A stretch of DNA of 64,000 nt from Pegea sp. RAD2-039 (taxonomy: Eukaryota; Chordata; Thaliacea; Salpida; Salpidae): positions 248,001-312,000 of the forward strand of contig JAQGEQ010000058.1 in assembly GCA_034620365.1 (NCBI GenBank), read 5' to 3'. The notes under the pieces were generated by a model. That model made no database searches. It saw nothing but the letters and a program-made list of their open reading frames with translations, and was not told the DNA's origin. Each line of letters starts with the position of its first letter. The first letter of the stretch is position 1. A program made the translations under genes and the position numbers. Positions 1 through 12,000 of this stretch are shown one piece after another.

Positions 1-560
1 GGTCAGTTAACGACCATTTAAACAGTATTCATTTGTTGCAACTAAAACTTTGCCGCGCCCTTCGTGCCCCCTTCGATCACCTAGCAACCAACTTTTTTAC
101 TCTTTCTCGTCGCTAAACTTCAACCTCCTAACCTTTTTCGGCTCTATTTAATCTCTTTGATTTGGATAAAACTTCCCATTTGCCAAACAATTTGTTCACT
201 TTCACTTCAGGTGTTGCAAATCTTTATTGAGGTAGCACCGCGGTCGTGACGTCATCACCTCGCCGCGATGGCATCTTAAGAAGCAATTTAAAATGTGAAA
301 TCGACGGGGCCACTGTGAAATAAGGACATTTTGTTACCGAGTGTCGTTGAGGTGCTTTGTTGTGACGGAGAAGTAGCGAGCGGATGTAATGTGGTCTGGT
401 CGCCTAGCAACCACTCAGTGAATTACACAACACTCTGGTACTTTGATAGTTGGTTGATTGGTCCGTCACTACTACTGTTCGGCGGAAACCCATTTCGTTA
501 AGCTTCTAAACTGCTATCCAGCAGACGATTTTGTACATGTAGAACAATTATCCTTTTTTG
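1..560. promoter_or_regulatory. Promoter-like edge region with two RFX X-box-like sites and a CRE
   Basis: This stretch is clearly richer in G+C and CpG than the following kilobases. It holds GTCGCCTAGCAAC at 399-411, a full match to the RFX X-box consensus GTNRCC-N-RGYAAC. ATCACCTAGCAAC at 76-88 differs only in the first base. A perfect CRE palindrome TGACGTCA lies at 247-254 and a reverse CCAAT box (ATTGG) at 457-461. X-boxes normally sit close upstream of ciliary genes. The regulated gene would probably lie left of the window, or its coding exons are not recognisable here. The consensus matches are seen directly; promoter function is inferred. Confidence 0.45.
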
Positions 561-765
561 TACCACTCACTATAAAAAAAAAGATGTCATCGCGAGTCCA
601 ACGCGATCTAATCTAATTTGACGAATATTGAATTTGAATGTGATTTCGACTGAAATATTTCCCGATAAATCCTTCAAGGTCAACTAGCTCATTTAGAAAA
701 ATGCCGATTATATGATGGAGATTGTTCAATTGATTTTTATCTTTTTTTTCTTGATTCTCACTTAG

Positions 766-854
766 GTGTTTTTGAGGTGAGGAAAGTTGACAAAATTGTT
801 TGTTGCAAAGTTTCCTATCAAGAAGAAGAAGATGATGATGACGACGAAGTTTAA
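766..854 (+). CDS. Possible terminal exon with acidic C-terminus, partial
   Basis: A pyrimidine-rich tract ending in CACTTAG precedes an open stretch of about 28 codons. It ends in a run of three Glu, five Asp, Glu-Val and a TAA at 852-854. No upstream exon with a matching phase was found in the window, and the stretch contains its own donor-like site (GAG|GTGAGG), so the model is weak. It could be the last exon of a gene entering from the left, or chance. No family was recognised. Confidence 0.2.
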
Positions 855-3785
855 TTATTATTGTGAGTAAGGAATATTTGTTGACTTTTCTTTATTTTCG
901 TTTTCTATATAAAAAATTAATTTGTGTAAAACCCAATACAATATCCTCTGAATTATTTGATGTGTTGATGAAGACAAGTTAAATGATCTGCAGCAAAAAT
1001 CCTAAACCACTTAACTTAAAGCTCTATATATAGAAAGTAAATTGAAAGTTGCTTGAGCAAACAAGAGAGTATGTGAGGAAGTTTTGACCTGAACATTTGT
1101 GAGTTATAGCAGACGAAATTTGTAGTGATATCGTGAATCATTGATGCGTGGAACTACAAAAGAATTCTATTTCACTACTAAAGCTGGAAATTCAGTTTGA
1201 TAAATTTGTTTTCACAACTATAAGTGCAAGATACAATCTAGATAAATACTTGATGTGTTTACTGTTAACAAGAAAAACTTCTGATTGTCTGAAGACTTGT
1301 CAATTTCCTTTAATTGTTTCATAATTAAATTCAACGTTTTGTTTGCATTTAATGAAAATCAAATAGAAAAGTTGATTAGGATAACATTTTAAATCCAAAT
1401 TTTCTTTTGAATACATACACTAGGCAATACGGAAATATTTAGGGACATTTTTATGCAAATTAACTTCCTTTTGCCATCATTACAGTTTAAAATCTACTTT
1501 CCATATTAAACTAAAATAAACTTTTAATTTAATCAAGAAAACATCTCGAAAAATACTTAAAGTATAAAAATATCTCATCTACAATATTAGATGATACAAA
1601 ATTGTAAGTAAAAGTCCAACTCATCACTTGGTCAGAAATACTTTTTCAGACTAATTACATAACGTGAAGTTAATTGAAATGTTTAAGGTTTGCTCCTAAT
1701 CTTTTAATAAACGATTTTTATTTTACTATTATTATTAAACTTTATTCTATTTTTAAGTCAAATACCCATCTAACTTCAAGACAGAGAAAATGCACAAAAC
1801 CAAACAACTAAAATTATTTAATACTAATTCACCTTAAAATATTCAACCAATTAAATCACAAGAAAGTTTGTTTCAAAACAAATATTTATAAACAACTTTT
1901 AAGTTTGAAATTATGCTAAACTTACATTTACTAAATGTTTAGAAAGTGTTAAATAGATAAAAATTTGATTGACTTATACAGTAATAGAAAACTGTTTATA
2001 TTCATACAGAACGATTTTTTTCTACTAATACTCTGTATTCATAGTATGAAAAAAAGAATATTTACTTACTACAAGCAACACAAATGATAAACAAACAAAG
2101 ACTAAATACATAGCATATAAAAAGTTTACTTACGATAATATGATTTGTTATCACGACTTTTTAAATAAGAAGGAGAAATTACCAAACAGGCTTACAAAGA
2201 CCACAAGGTAGACAACTTGTATGTAAACAAAAATCTCGTCAATGCTTCTTTATTTATTATATCTTTTAATTTCAAATACGACAGTCTACTTTCTAAATTG
2301 ATAATGTTGAACATTTACAAATAAAGTTAAGGAAAATTTGGAGCTAGTTTACAAATACTTTGATTAATCAAAGTTTTTTGGCTTATTTGAGCACTTAGTT
2401 TGATCTAAAAATAGCTACCTTGTTTAAGCTTTTATGCCAAATGCTGTTATACTATATGTATATATATAAAGTAAATATGCTTTGAAATATGTTTTCCTAA
2501 TCTATTCTTTGCAGTTGTGCTTAAAGTATTTAATTTATTTACAAAAGGATAGTTACAAAACGAAAGATTTCTCTATAACATTGATAAAACAATTTGTTTA
2601 ACATGTGTACTTCTATTATTATAGAGCATTATATTCATTAATTTATTAACATTTAACAAAACCTAAAAAATCTGTTGTAAAAAATATGGTTTAAAAGTAA
2701 TATTTTACAAAAATTGTAAATAAATTTAAATCAAAGCAATTCTTAAACTAAAAGTAAAATTTTGTGAGAATGTGTGTTAGCGGGAGGTGCTCTCTTCAGG
2801 CACCCTCCTTTGCATTTATTGAAATAAATAAAGTAAAATTGAATAATTTTTGGTAATTACCATAAATATCAAAATTATACACATTTATAAGTTAAATGTT
2901 TACAGCTTATTTTAAACTTAATACAAACAAAACTGTATATTTGTTAAATAGTTAATGAATAACCTGAAAATAATAAAATCTTAAGTTTTATCAATAATTT
3001 TATGCATTGAATAAATTTAGTTTGGATTAATACACCAAGGTTTAAGTTTATATGAAATTTTATAACAAACATCAGTTACTAGAATAAATTGTGAATCATG
3101 TGAATTATGGTAAAACTTAAAACTTTTAAACTAATATTGGTTAAACAATAATTATAAGGTAGCAAAAATTACTTGATTAGTTATTTTTTGCAATAAGTAT
3201 TAAAGATAATAATAAGTTAATCATTTGAATTCCACTTAAATACTAATTACAAAAATTCATTCAATTTACTTAAACAACTGTTTTAGAAATTTTTTAGTTT
3301 ATGTCTGGAACTAAAATAAAGTTTGCATGGCTTGAGATATCAAAATATTTAATTATAATATCACGATTAAGATATAAAAACAAAATTTCATCTAATAATA
3401 GTTTTAAACAAATAATTAAAATTGCAGCTTCTTTATTGAAACATTTGATTATTACAGTTTTTCCATTATTCAGGACTTGACAATTTACCTTCTACAATAT
3501 TCAGTTTACAAATCGATATCTGATACTTACATATATTCCTAGAAAATAAACCAGAGTTTTTCCTTTTCTATAAGTATGATTTTAAAATTGATTTAAAAAC
3601 TTTTATATTTTCATATAATGTAAAAATGAAAATATAATTTTGTTGTTAACTTTTTATCAAAGTAGAATAATTTGATATTTTGTATGATAAAAATAATTTT
3701 CATTTCTTTCTAGTAATTTAGAAAGTATTATGGTTACATTTTTATTATATTAATTCTAAATTGTTTGATAAGACGGTAAAAATAC
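855..3785. other. AT-rich stretch, no gene seen
   Basis: I see no supported coding exon or RNA gene. The only recognisable element is the 3' tail of a LINE at about 2762-2834 (listed separately). Otherwise it is low-complexity AT-rich DNA. Confidence 0.5.
2762..2834 (+). mobile_element. LINE family A 3' tail (solo)
   Basis: It holds the family signature TGTGAGAATGTGTGTTAGCG, then GCACCCTCCTTTGCATTTAT, and ends in AAATAAATAAA. The same tail follows the reverse-transcriptase C-terminus at 56133-56549 and, inverted, at 22525-22870. This copy has no coding part and is an extreme 5' truncation. Confidence 0.7.
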
Positions 3786-3788
3786 TTA

Positions 3789-3938
3789 CAGCGGAAGTGG
3801 AAATTCAGATACAAAGCCTTTATCAATAAACTTGTTACTGACATCAGCCAACCGATAAAAACTTCTTTCTTTTGTCGCTGGCTTGAAACCACTGAAGTTG
3901 CGAAATTTCGCTGTCTTCGTTACGCATGAGAGCATTAA
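3789..3938 (-). CDS. Exon-like island, unknown protein, partial
   Basis: On the minus strand an ATG near 3934 opens about 49 codons with no stop. They end at a near-ideal donor (CCGCT|GTAAGTATT). The encoded N-terminus is basic and Ser/Thr-rich (starts MLSCVTKTAKFRNFSG), compatible with a mitochondrial leader. No continuing exon was identified at lower coordinates. The plus strand is also open for about 45 codons after a TTACAG acceptor at 3785, so the coding strand is uncertain. Base composition is much less AT-rich than the surroundings, which argues for real coding sequence. I recognise no family. Confidence 0.3.
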
Positions 3939-3969
3939 CCACTCACAGTCCACCAAGTCTTAATGCAGT

Positions 3970-6839
3970 GTAGAAGAAGTTGAAGTTATTCAGTAATTTA
4001 GTAAATGAAAAGAACTTTTTTAACAAATAAAATTGTTATTAATTTTTAGTTTTTATAATTGTAGAAAATTCAAGTTCTTTTATAAATAGGGCTAACAAAA
4101 GAAAATTTGATAATCAATTGTAGATTTGTAAAAAGGTTACTTTTACTTGGTAAAGTAAATAACTTAAGTATGGATTCTAGTATTAAATGGGATTAAATGG
4201 CTTTTTTTTAAGTTGTTTTTATATAAATATAGATTGTGAGATTTAATTTTAGTATTATTGTTTGTATAAAGATAAATTATTTAATAAAATGTTTGTACAA
4301 ATAAATAAATAAAATTTGATTGTTTGTAAAAAATTTACTTAAGTTTTGTATTAATCTAAAAATCGTTTAATTAAAACCTTTCCAGTCAATATTTTCTTTT
4401 TTCTTTTAGTGATAAACATCTAGACGAGACAAGAGAAAAGCTACCTTAATGTGAAAAAAAACTGTGTATCTACTAAATACTGTTTTCTACTCTGAATAAG
4501 AAAAAAGTTAGTATGAAACCAACTATCCTTTTGCTGTATCTTATTCTCTTTCTTTAGCTACCAGCTTCTTCAAATCTATTAAATTTTTTTCATCTTTAAA
4601 AACTCTTAATACAGTTCAATATACTCATAATTTATGTTGGTAGTTGATAATACTTTTTAAGACTTCTATATCTTTGTTTGAAATAAGTTTTATAAACTTA
4701 CCAAATTCATACACTTATATAGTGCTTCAAATTTGTATGAATCTTAAAACTGAATGAAATAAATAGAAAATGATCAGTACCAAATAGATACATATAAATG
4801 AAATCACAAGCCTTCAAAAAAGTATCTTACTTGTAAGCTGTCTCCATCTAATGAACGTTATTAAATTAATTTTATGATTATCCAACAATAGACAATTTTT
4901 TGTTTCAGAGCTAACAGATGAAATTTAAATTGGTTTTGTTTTGTCTATTTATCAAACAATTGTACCTACAATAGTTTCATATTTTATAAACATTATTAAA
5001 TATTACAATTTAAATAATATAAATCTGAAAAAAAAACTTTCATTGAAAGTTTTATTCAAAACGATATATACTTTATATAGAAATATGCAACTAGTTAAAA
5101 AATTTCATATTTATAACTGATCATTAATTATCATCAGAAAACTTAAATTGTATAACTTATTTTCTAAGCATCAAAAATGTAACCGTAGGTTATCAGCTTA
5201 TGCTTTTTACTGTAACAGCTTTATAATAGCAAAGCTATAAAGCAAAAATTGTTTAATAAATTCAGTTCTGATTAAATAAACCCAAAATTTTAGACTTTTC
5301 ATATATTACAGAATTTGGAAGAAGTATTAAAAAATAACAAAGTTAGAAATCTTCTGTAAGAAACAAACTTTTTTATTAAATATTTTTCGAAAACGGTGTT
5401 TCAAATACAATATTTAAGACATTTTAGTCATAAATAACATGTTATTTTGACCTAATTCAAAATAAATTGTATCTATAAGATCAAAAGACAAAAAATGCAA
5501 TCTTACACCTTAGCAAAAAATATGTTTGCAATTCTATAAAATACTTCTGTTGATTTATAAGCCACTAAGATTTAAAATGTAATCTGTAATTATTTAAGTT
5601 TAAATTAAAATAACAAAAAAATAAATATAAATATTTAAATGAAGTTTTTTTAAAGTAGATATTAGTTATATAAAATTTAATGAAATATTTAAAATGACTA
5701 TATCTCGAAATAATTTAATGAAATTTAATAAGCACCTATAGTTCAGTTTATCAAAAATAAACTTTTTGATCTGAGTGCTGGTAAAGCTAAAGATCAAATT
5801 AAAGATAATTTCAAAAAGTTGAGGTGTTTGTATCTTAATTAGTTACTGTTAGATTATTTGAAATATAATAAATGCCAGACTTATTTATCAAATATAAGAA
5901 AAGTTTTTTATATATTTGCATTTTTCGATATTTATGAAAACTTATTAAATCTAGTATCACAAATTAATTTTTCTATCCCAAATCATTCTGTAAGCATCTT
6001 TTGAACACAAAATAAATAATTGCTTGGTTTAAACTTAACTAATTGTAAATAAATTTAGTTTTAAAGTTTGTAAAATAGAATTTACTCTAAAATTTAAAAG
6101 TTGTACATTTTGAGCAAACTTTGTAAAAGTATTTAAATTCAACAAACTTTGAGAAAGAGGCCACTTTTATAGTTTTGCCTAAATCTGCAATAAAAAAAGA
6201 ATTTTCAAATAAATTATTCTTTGTTTTGAAAACATTAAAAGAACGTAAATCAAATTTTATAAAAATATATTTTAACTAATGTAAAGCTGGCTACAGTAAA
6301 AATCTTATTTAAAAAGTTAATGAAAATCTGCAAAATATTTAAAAAGTTATTGTTTGATTAGTTTAATCAGACCAATACTTGAAAAATATTTCTCTCTAAA
6401 ATGTTATCAAAATTTGAATAAATTTAAAAAAACTCAGATTGAAAAGAAGAATTTATATCGATCCTTTGAACCAAAATGAGAAAAGTCTTTAAAGTGATTT
6501 TTTTCAAGGAAATGATTAAATTAAATCTTAACATTTCTGAAAAACCAACAAAAATGATTTGTTTCGTCAAAAAAGTGTTTATTCTTGATAAGACAAAAAA
6601 ATAATTTGAAGATCTTGCTTAAAGTGTCTGAAAAAGAAGATTTGAATTTTATCTATTAATTTTTTAAATTAAAGATTTAAGAAGAATTTCTCTGTTGTTT
6701 TAAACAAAACTTTTAGAACCTTTTAATTTTTGGTTCATCTTAATGTACTTCACAGCGAATATAAACTTAGTTCTGTGTACAAAAAAAGTTTCAATTTAAA
6801 TTACCAGTTACATTTATTGAAACTATGATGCCAAGTTGG
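3970..6839. other. AT-rich stretch, no gene seen
   Basis: No supported ORF, exon or RNA gene. It consists of long runs of A and T typical of intergenic DNA in this window. Confidence 0.5.
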
Positions 6840-6887
6840 TCTAAAGCCAAATTCGTCTAACGCCAAATTCATCTAAAGCCAAATTTA
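6840..6887 (+). repeat. Three-copy 16-bp tandem repeat
   Basis: Three consecutive 16-bp units read TCTAAAGCCAAATTCG, TCTAACGCCAAATTCA and TCTAAAGCCAAATTTA. The flanks do not continue the period. Possibly a minisatellite or a remnant of a mobile element. Confidence 0.75.
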
Positions 6888-7117
6888 TCCCCTGACTTTT
6901 AAAAGCTTCTCTGTGGATAAAATCAAGAATTTGAATCATGAAAAAGTCTTTAAAATAGTTTGATCTTAATACGGATTATCCAGAGGGTTTCTTGATGTTC
7001 TATTATTTTGACAAATATTTTAAGTTGAATAAGACTTCCTTAAATTTAAAAACTTCACGGCCTTAAATTTTATTTGGTGTTAAGTCGTTCATGATAAATT
7101 GAAAATTTTTAAACTTT

Positions 7118-7432
7118 GTGAAAAATCCACATAAACACTTGAGGATATATTTGAGGGTTGGCCGCTGGTTGGTTAACAGTGTAATCAACTTTACGAAGAA
7201 TCGAATCAAGAAAAATAACGAAACAAATCTTATGAATGAAGATGTCTTCCCTTCCTCAGGTTATAAAAAGATTGATAAGATATTAACTCTGGAAATTAAT
7301 GTAAAGTCAGATTCGAAAGACGACGAAAATGTTAATTTCTTTGTACACAGATACAAATTATTCATAAAAAACTTTAGAAAAACTTATTTGCCAAAATTTT
7401 TATATTCATTGTATTACCATTTCCTAATCTGA
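7118..7432 (+). CDS. Doubtful 104-aa ORF
   Basis: A basic, Asn- and Lys-rich ORF with no recognised domain and no clear acceptor at its start. Stops are frequent in such AT-rich DNA, but one open frame of this size in 64 kb could still occur by chance. It follows shortly after the 16-bp tandem repeat. It could be a decayed element ORF. I do not assign a function. Confidence 0.12.
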   Translation: MKNPHKHLRIYLRVGRWLVNSVINFTKNRIKKNNETNLMNEDVFPSSGYKKIDKILTLEINVKSDSKDDENVNFFVHRYKLFIKNFRKTYLPKFLYSLYYHFLI

Positions 7433-7849
7433 GGACTCTAAAGGAAACATCCCAAATGGACCAATATACATTCATTTGCTGAGTTTTTTAAAATCAGATG
7501 CTGTAAAGAATTTGTGTTTAAAATATATATACTGTTATAAAACGATTAGGAGGGAATATTGGGACCTAATAATTTAATCTAAACTTGAAAGCTGAATAGT
7601 TTGTATAAATAGAATTTGATAGTATCAATAAGCGATTAGTTGAAATAATTTTAACTCTTCTAACTTTAAAAATCTACACAGATAAAATGAACATCAAACG
7701 AAAAAATTTTATTAATAATATATTTAAAAGTAATAAGAAAATCTTATAAAAATTATTTCAATACATAATTATTATAATTATTAAACAAAATATAATTTTT
7801 ATCAGTAAATTTTCTGGAATATAATTCAGCAGTTTATTGATTTGTTAGA

Positions 7850-8265
7850 AATTTTTTTATCAGAATCAAAATGCAAAGCTATTTTAGATTAGAGGGCAAT
7901 TTTGGGGTTTGTAGGCTAGAGGAAGATTCGGAATTTCCATAATTTCTTCCTGCTTGTGTATAGGCTTTGGTTAGACTTGCCAAGTAGTGTGTCTTGAGCT
8001 TTCCTCACTCTTTAGATATAATGTTAGGAGATACAGCCCAGTGACCTTGGACAGTGACACTGAGAATAACAGGTACTCTGTTTGGGTTTATTCCCATAGT
8101 TTTAGCCTCTGCTGAAGTAACCACAAAGCAGTGGCGCTATCTATACATATTTGGGAAGGATACTTTCGTGCTCATTAGCTTGTGGCGTGAAGTAGTACGG
8201 GATGCCGCATCTTTAAAGATGGGGAGGGACTCTAGTCCGCTCGATAACAAAATTTGATTAGAGTG
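7850..8265. repeat. Less AT-rich block, probable decayed mobile element
   Basis: This block has a base composition clearly unlike the surrounding desert, including runs such as GTAGTACGGGATGCCGCATC. A 67-aa ORF at 8054-8257 does not look like a known protein. No terminal repeats or reverse-transcriptase motifs are visible. A transposon or retrotransposon remnant is the likeliest explanation, inferred from composition only. Confidence 0.25.
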
Positions 8266-9419
8266 TTCTAGAAAGAGAACTATTTAAGTCAATATCGTAC
8301 TTAATTGTATAGCAAATTTGCATTAACTCATATAAATTCATAAATTTTCATAATTTAAAATGATTACCATAAGACCTTAAATATAAAAATCTTTATTTTT
8401 TAAATCAAATTTGAATTATATTTAATAAAATATCTGATAAACTCAAAGACTTTTATATTACGATTCTTAGTCCAACTGTAATGAAATATTCTTTTTACTA
8501 AGACTGGGTCTTAGCGTTATGACAAATTTTTAAATATTCCATGTGTTTAGTCAAGTTTTCAAACTCAGACAGAAGTATCAGATGGCTTTTATTTTGTTTA
8601 ATTCTGCCAAGTATAAAAGTTTACAGAAACTTTTTAGCTTTAAAATTTATTGTTAATTTCTTAGTTTAAGATAAATAATCTAGATATTAAAATATTTTTT
8701 AATGATTTACAGATAATTAATTAATTTTTTTTTAACAAATTATATAAAACATACATATAAATTTCGTTTGGTTTTTTTATGTTTAAAGAAAAGTATTTTT
8801 ATAAGTATTTCACTTAGCAATTATAAAAAGATTATTTTTGTTCTTTTATATACTTGCTGAATTTTATTTCTACTAAATTTTATTTACTTATCTTTTTATA
8901 TTTTTTATATAAATTTGTTTAATCTGATATTTCAAGAAATATTTTTTAGCAATATATTTAATAAAACCATAAAATGTTATCTAGTTTTGATATTTAAAAT
9001 ACATAAATTTGAAAAATCAAAAAATAATATCTAAATATTCAACTTTAAACTTATTCTGAATGTTATTTTTATACAGTTATCTTTGATACTTTGTGATTTT
9101 ATTGTTTCATCTAAAGTTTTGTAAAGATCACACTTTATTTTTTTCATTTTTTTAATAAAGTGAAAGTCAACTTATAATTTTAGAAGACTGTTAATAAATA
9201 TAGTTTAAACAAATTGAATTATTTAAAGAATATTCAAAAAATAGAATAGTAATTTATTTTTATACATAGTAAAAAAAATAAAGTTTGAAATTTTCTATTT
9301 AAAGATTTTTTTTCTGTGAATTTATAGTTTCTAAATAGTTAGCAATCCTATCAAATTTAAAAAATGTTTTTAATATAATTTAATTTTAATATATAATCAA
9401 GATTATTCTCTATTTCCAG
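8266..9419. other. AT-rich upstream region of the first intronless gene
   Basis: No gene seen. The segment ends in a pyrimidine tract and acceptor (CTCTATTTCCAG, AG at 9418-9419) 16 nt before the next ATG. It therefore contains either a 5' UTR intron or a trans-splice outron. Confidence 0.4.
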
Positions 9420-9435
9420 ATTTTCAATCGAAAAT

Positions 9436-12000
9436 ATGGATAAAAATGAAGGAAATGAATACGAGCTTATTCTAAATATTGACTGGGATGATTTTAAAAA
9501 AGTTAAGGTTTTAGATATCCAAAGTGTCCTGAACAATGGTCTCTTTTATACGGGAAACATCCTGCAGGTGACCCTTTTTTCTGAGAAGTGTCGTTCCGTC
9601 AACATCATCGTCACATTTGAAAATATTCTGCATTATTACTTTGAGAATGTTTATCAAATGGAACTTTGGAATTACGTACCATGCAGGACATCAATGACAC
9701 CGGAAGAGTTTAAGATTTACGGATGTAAGGATGTAGATGAGTTATTTGAGTCCTTAGAATTGGAGCAAAACCCCGTGCTTTCAACTCTGTACCATTTATG
9801 TGAAAGCAAGCATATAGTTACTGGTGAAACTTATTATCTGTCAATGTCTGGTGCTTATGCAGCTTTGCTTGATTTAAAAATATGCCAAGGTCCTTACAAA
9901 AAACTCTTCCAAACCTTACATGAGAATAAAGACGTTATTTTATGTAGTGCTATGTTAGAGTTTGCTTGTTTCGAGTTTTCTAGAACCTTATTTCATGGCA
10001 AACCATACAGAAAGTTGTGGTGTGAGTTTATGAATGCAGCAAGCTCACTAGCAAGTTATTTCAAACGGTACCACATATCCCTGTATATTTTGTATCAAGT
10101 TTCAGCGATGCATACTTTGTTTGAACAAATACTTAAGGGTCCCGTTTATTTAAAAAAACAGATGAAGAGCTTTTTTAAGATTGAAGAAATACTTACTAGC
10201 TTCTTGAACAGTGATGAAAGATTTAGTGACTTTAAGTACTTGTCTCTATCAACAAGTTACTACTTGTTGCTAGTTTTCAAACATGGAGCAGAAATGAGTT
10301 TTTTTAAACATGATAATCATCGAATATTTTTGGAGACAGACCCAATTAGTGATAACTCAAGTGATTACATCTGTAGAGTCCTTCAGTTGCTTCATGCATC
10401 TTTTGAAGTATCCAAATACAACTTAAGCCGTGAAGATAAGCGTGAAGAACTGACTTGCGACTATCTTGCTGCTCACTCTAGACTAGGGTTGAGATTGGTT
10501 GAAATCTTTTACTTATATATCAAGTCAACAGACTTTAAAAAATTGGAAAGTGTTTGGAAAGCTGATTTACTGTCCATCAATTCTTCAATTGATGATTACT
10601 TTAAGAGCTTTGTGGATGTCATCCGAATTGTGGTTGATAAAAATCTAAAATTGGGAAGTAAGCGTCAAGTAGATTTCTTCGTAACACGTTTCCGTAATAC
10701 TCTAGCTGGAATGGATATGGAGATGACTAATTTAGAAAATTTCTATCTCTCAAGATTTGGAAGACATTTTCACTTTGATATGTTGACAAACAAACTAAAC
10801 ACAAGAGCAGAAATACTCAAAACATCAGAAGTGTTATCAGAAATGGAAAACGACAGCAAAAGTATGATTAATATCATGAACTACGATCCATGCGGTTGTG
10901 TTTTAGGTAATTTCCCTACCAAGAACCTAATTGACCAAATAAACCCTTTCCGCTATTATGTTTATAGAGTTTTTACTAACTGCTCAATTTTTCAATGGTA
11001 TGATCATGATGAACTGGTAAAAATGTTCTTAGATTCTGCAGCAAGCTGTACACGAGTAGCACTCAGACTAAAGTTTTATGCTGCAGCCGTTCTATTGGCT
11101 TCTAATTCAACTGAACTGTGCTACAGTCTACACAAGCCTCCTTGTGATGTATTTAATAAGTTACTTAAATTGACAGGTATTTATGAAACTATTTTTAATG
11201 ATGATATCATCAATCAAACCACTGATGGATGTCTGTCTGCTCAAAAAGAACTTCTGCGATGGAATTATGCTGCAATACAGATCCGGATCGCTTATATTCA
11301 CTTAGATTCTGATAACTTGAATATGACGGAAGAATCTATTGGGAAATACTGCTTACCAACAATTTTAGAACAATCAAAATTGCATTTCACTCAAACAAGA
11401 ATTGCATCCATGACTCACAGAAAAATTGGAAACTTATTTCATACTCTTGGTACTATAGAGCTTAATAAACTGGCTAGTTGCGATTCAGACAATTTTAAGG
11501 GGGCTGAAGACCTTTTCAACTTCTCCATAGGATATTTTACTCGAGTTGAAAGTGATAATTTGGTCAAATTGCTTTGTAGCTTTAGAATTATTCACTTAAA
11601 AGTGATATTTTTTAAACGAAATCATCATAGCAAAGATATACCGTTGGATTTATACTTACTTGAGCTGTTGGAAACTACTATTAAGTTTCGACCATTAGTT
11701 AGAACTTTCGTGAACAAAAATTTAAATAATTCAAAAAATTCAAAATTGTATCCTAAAAACCGATTTAAAAGTTCTTTTAATACTTTTGGTAAAGATCTGT
11801 TATATGCTTATAAAGAATGCTTTGATAGATTTGGCTCATTTGAAGATAGTTGCATTTCTTCTGATAGATATAAAAAATTTGAAGGATTTGAAGCTGTTGA
11901 TGACATCAATTTTTACAAGGATGTAGCATTTGAAGTTCAGGAGTTTGCTGAACCTCTTTATTGCTTCTTTCAAGGGCAGTTAGAACGCTTTAAACAGTAA
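9436..12000 (+). CDS. Uncharacterised 854-aa helical protein, paralogue A
   Basis: An intronless 854-aa ORF. The ATG at 9436 is 16 nt after an acceptor (ATTTCCAG) and is the first Met in frame. There is no signal peptide or membrane segment; most of the chain is predicted-helix-like and rich in Leu, Phe, Lys, Asn and Cys. It is paralogous to the ORF at 16310-18958. Both share an N-terminal block (residues ~30-80), a Thr/Val-Tyr-Tyr/Trp-Leu motif near residue 135, and a Gly-Pro-Tyr-Lys motif followed by Phe-Glu-Phe. The C-terminal helices (around 650-740, with ASMTHRKIGNLFHT) faintly resemble the helical repeat part of EDRF1-type proteins. That resemblance is only an impression. Downstream AATAAA occurs near 12326. 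Function unknown. Confidence 0.75.
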   Translation: MDKNEGNEYELILNIDWDDFKKVKVLDIQSVLNNGLFYTGNILQVTLFSEKCRSVNIIVTFENILHYYFENVYQMELWNYVPCRTSMTPEEFKIYGCKDVDELFESLELEQNPVLSTLYHLCESKHIVTGETYYLSMSGAYAALLDLKICQGPYKKLFQTLHENKDVILCSAMLEFACFEFSRTLFHGKPYRKLWCEFMNAASSLASYFKRYHISLYILYQVSAMHTLFEQILKGPVYLKKQMKSFFKIEEILTSFLNSDERFSDFKYLSLSTSYYLLLVFKHGAEMSFFKHDNHRIFLETDPISDNSSDYICRVLQLLHASFEVSKYNLSREDKREELTCDYLAAHSRLGLRLVEIFYLYIKSTDFKKLESVWKADLLSINSSIDDYFKSFVDVIRIVVDKNLKLGSKRQVDFFVTRFRNTLAGMDMEMTNLENFYLSRFGRHFHFDMLTNKLNTRAEILKTSEVLSEMENDSKSMINIMNYDPCGCVLGNFPTKNLIDQINPFRYYVYRVFTNCSIFQWYDHDELVKMFLDSAASCTRVALRLKFYAAAVLLASNSTELCYSLHKPPCDVFNKLLKLTGIYETIFNDDIINQTTDGCLSAQKELLRWNYAAIQIRIAYIHLDSDNLNMTEESIGKYCLPTILEQSKLHFTQTRIASMTHRKIGNLFHTLGTIELNKLASCDSDNFKGAEDLFNFSIGYFTRVESDNLVKLLCSFRIIHLKVIFFKRNHHSKDIPLDLYLLELLETTIKFRPLVRTFVNKNLNNSKNSKLYPKNRFKSSFNTFGKDLLYAYKECFDRFGSFEDSCISSDRYKKFEGFEAVDDINFYKDVAFEVQEFAEPLYCFFQGQLERFKQ

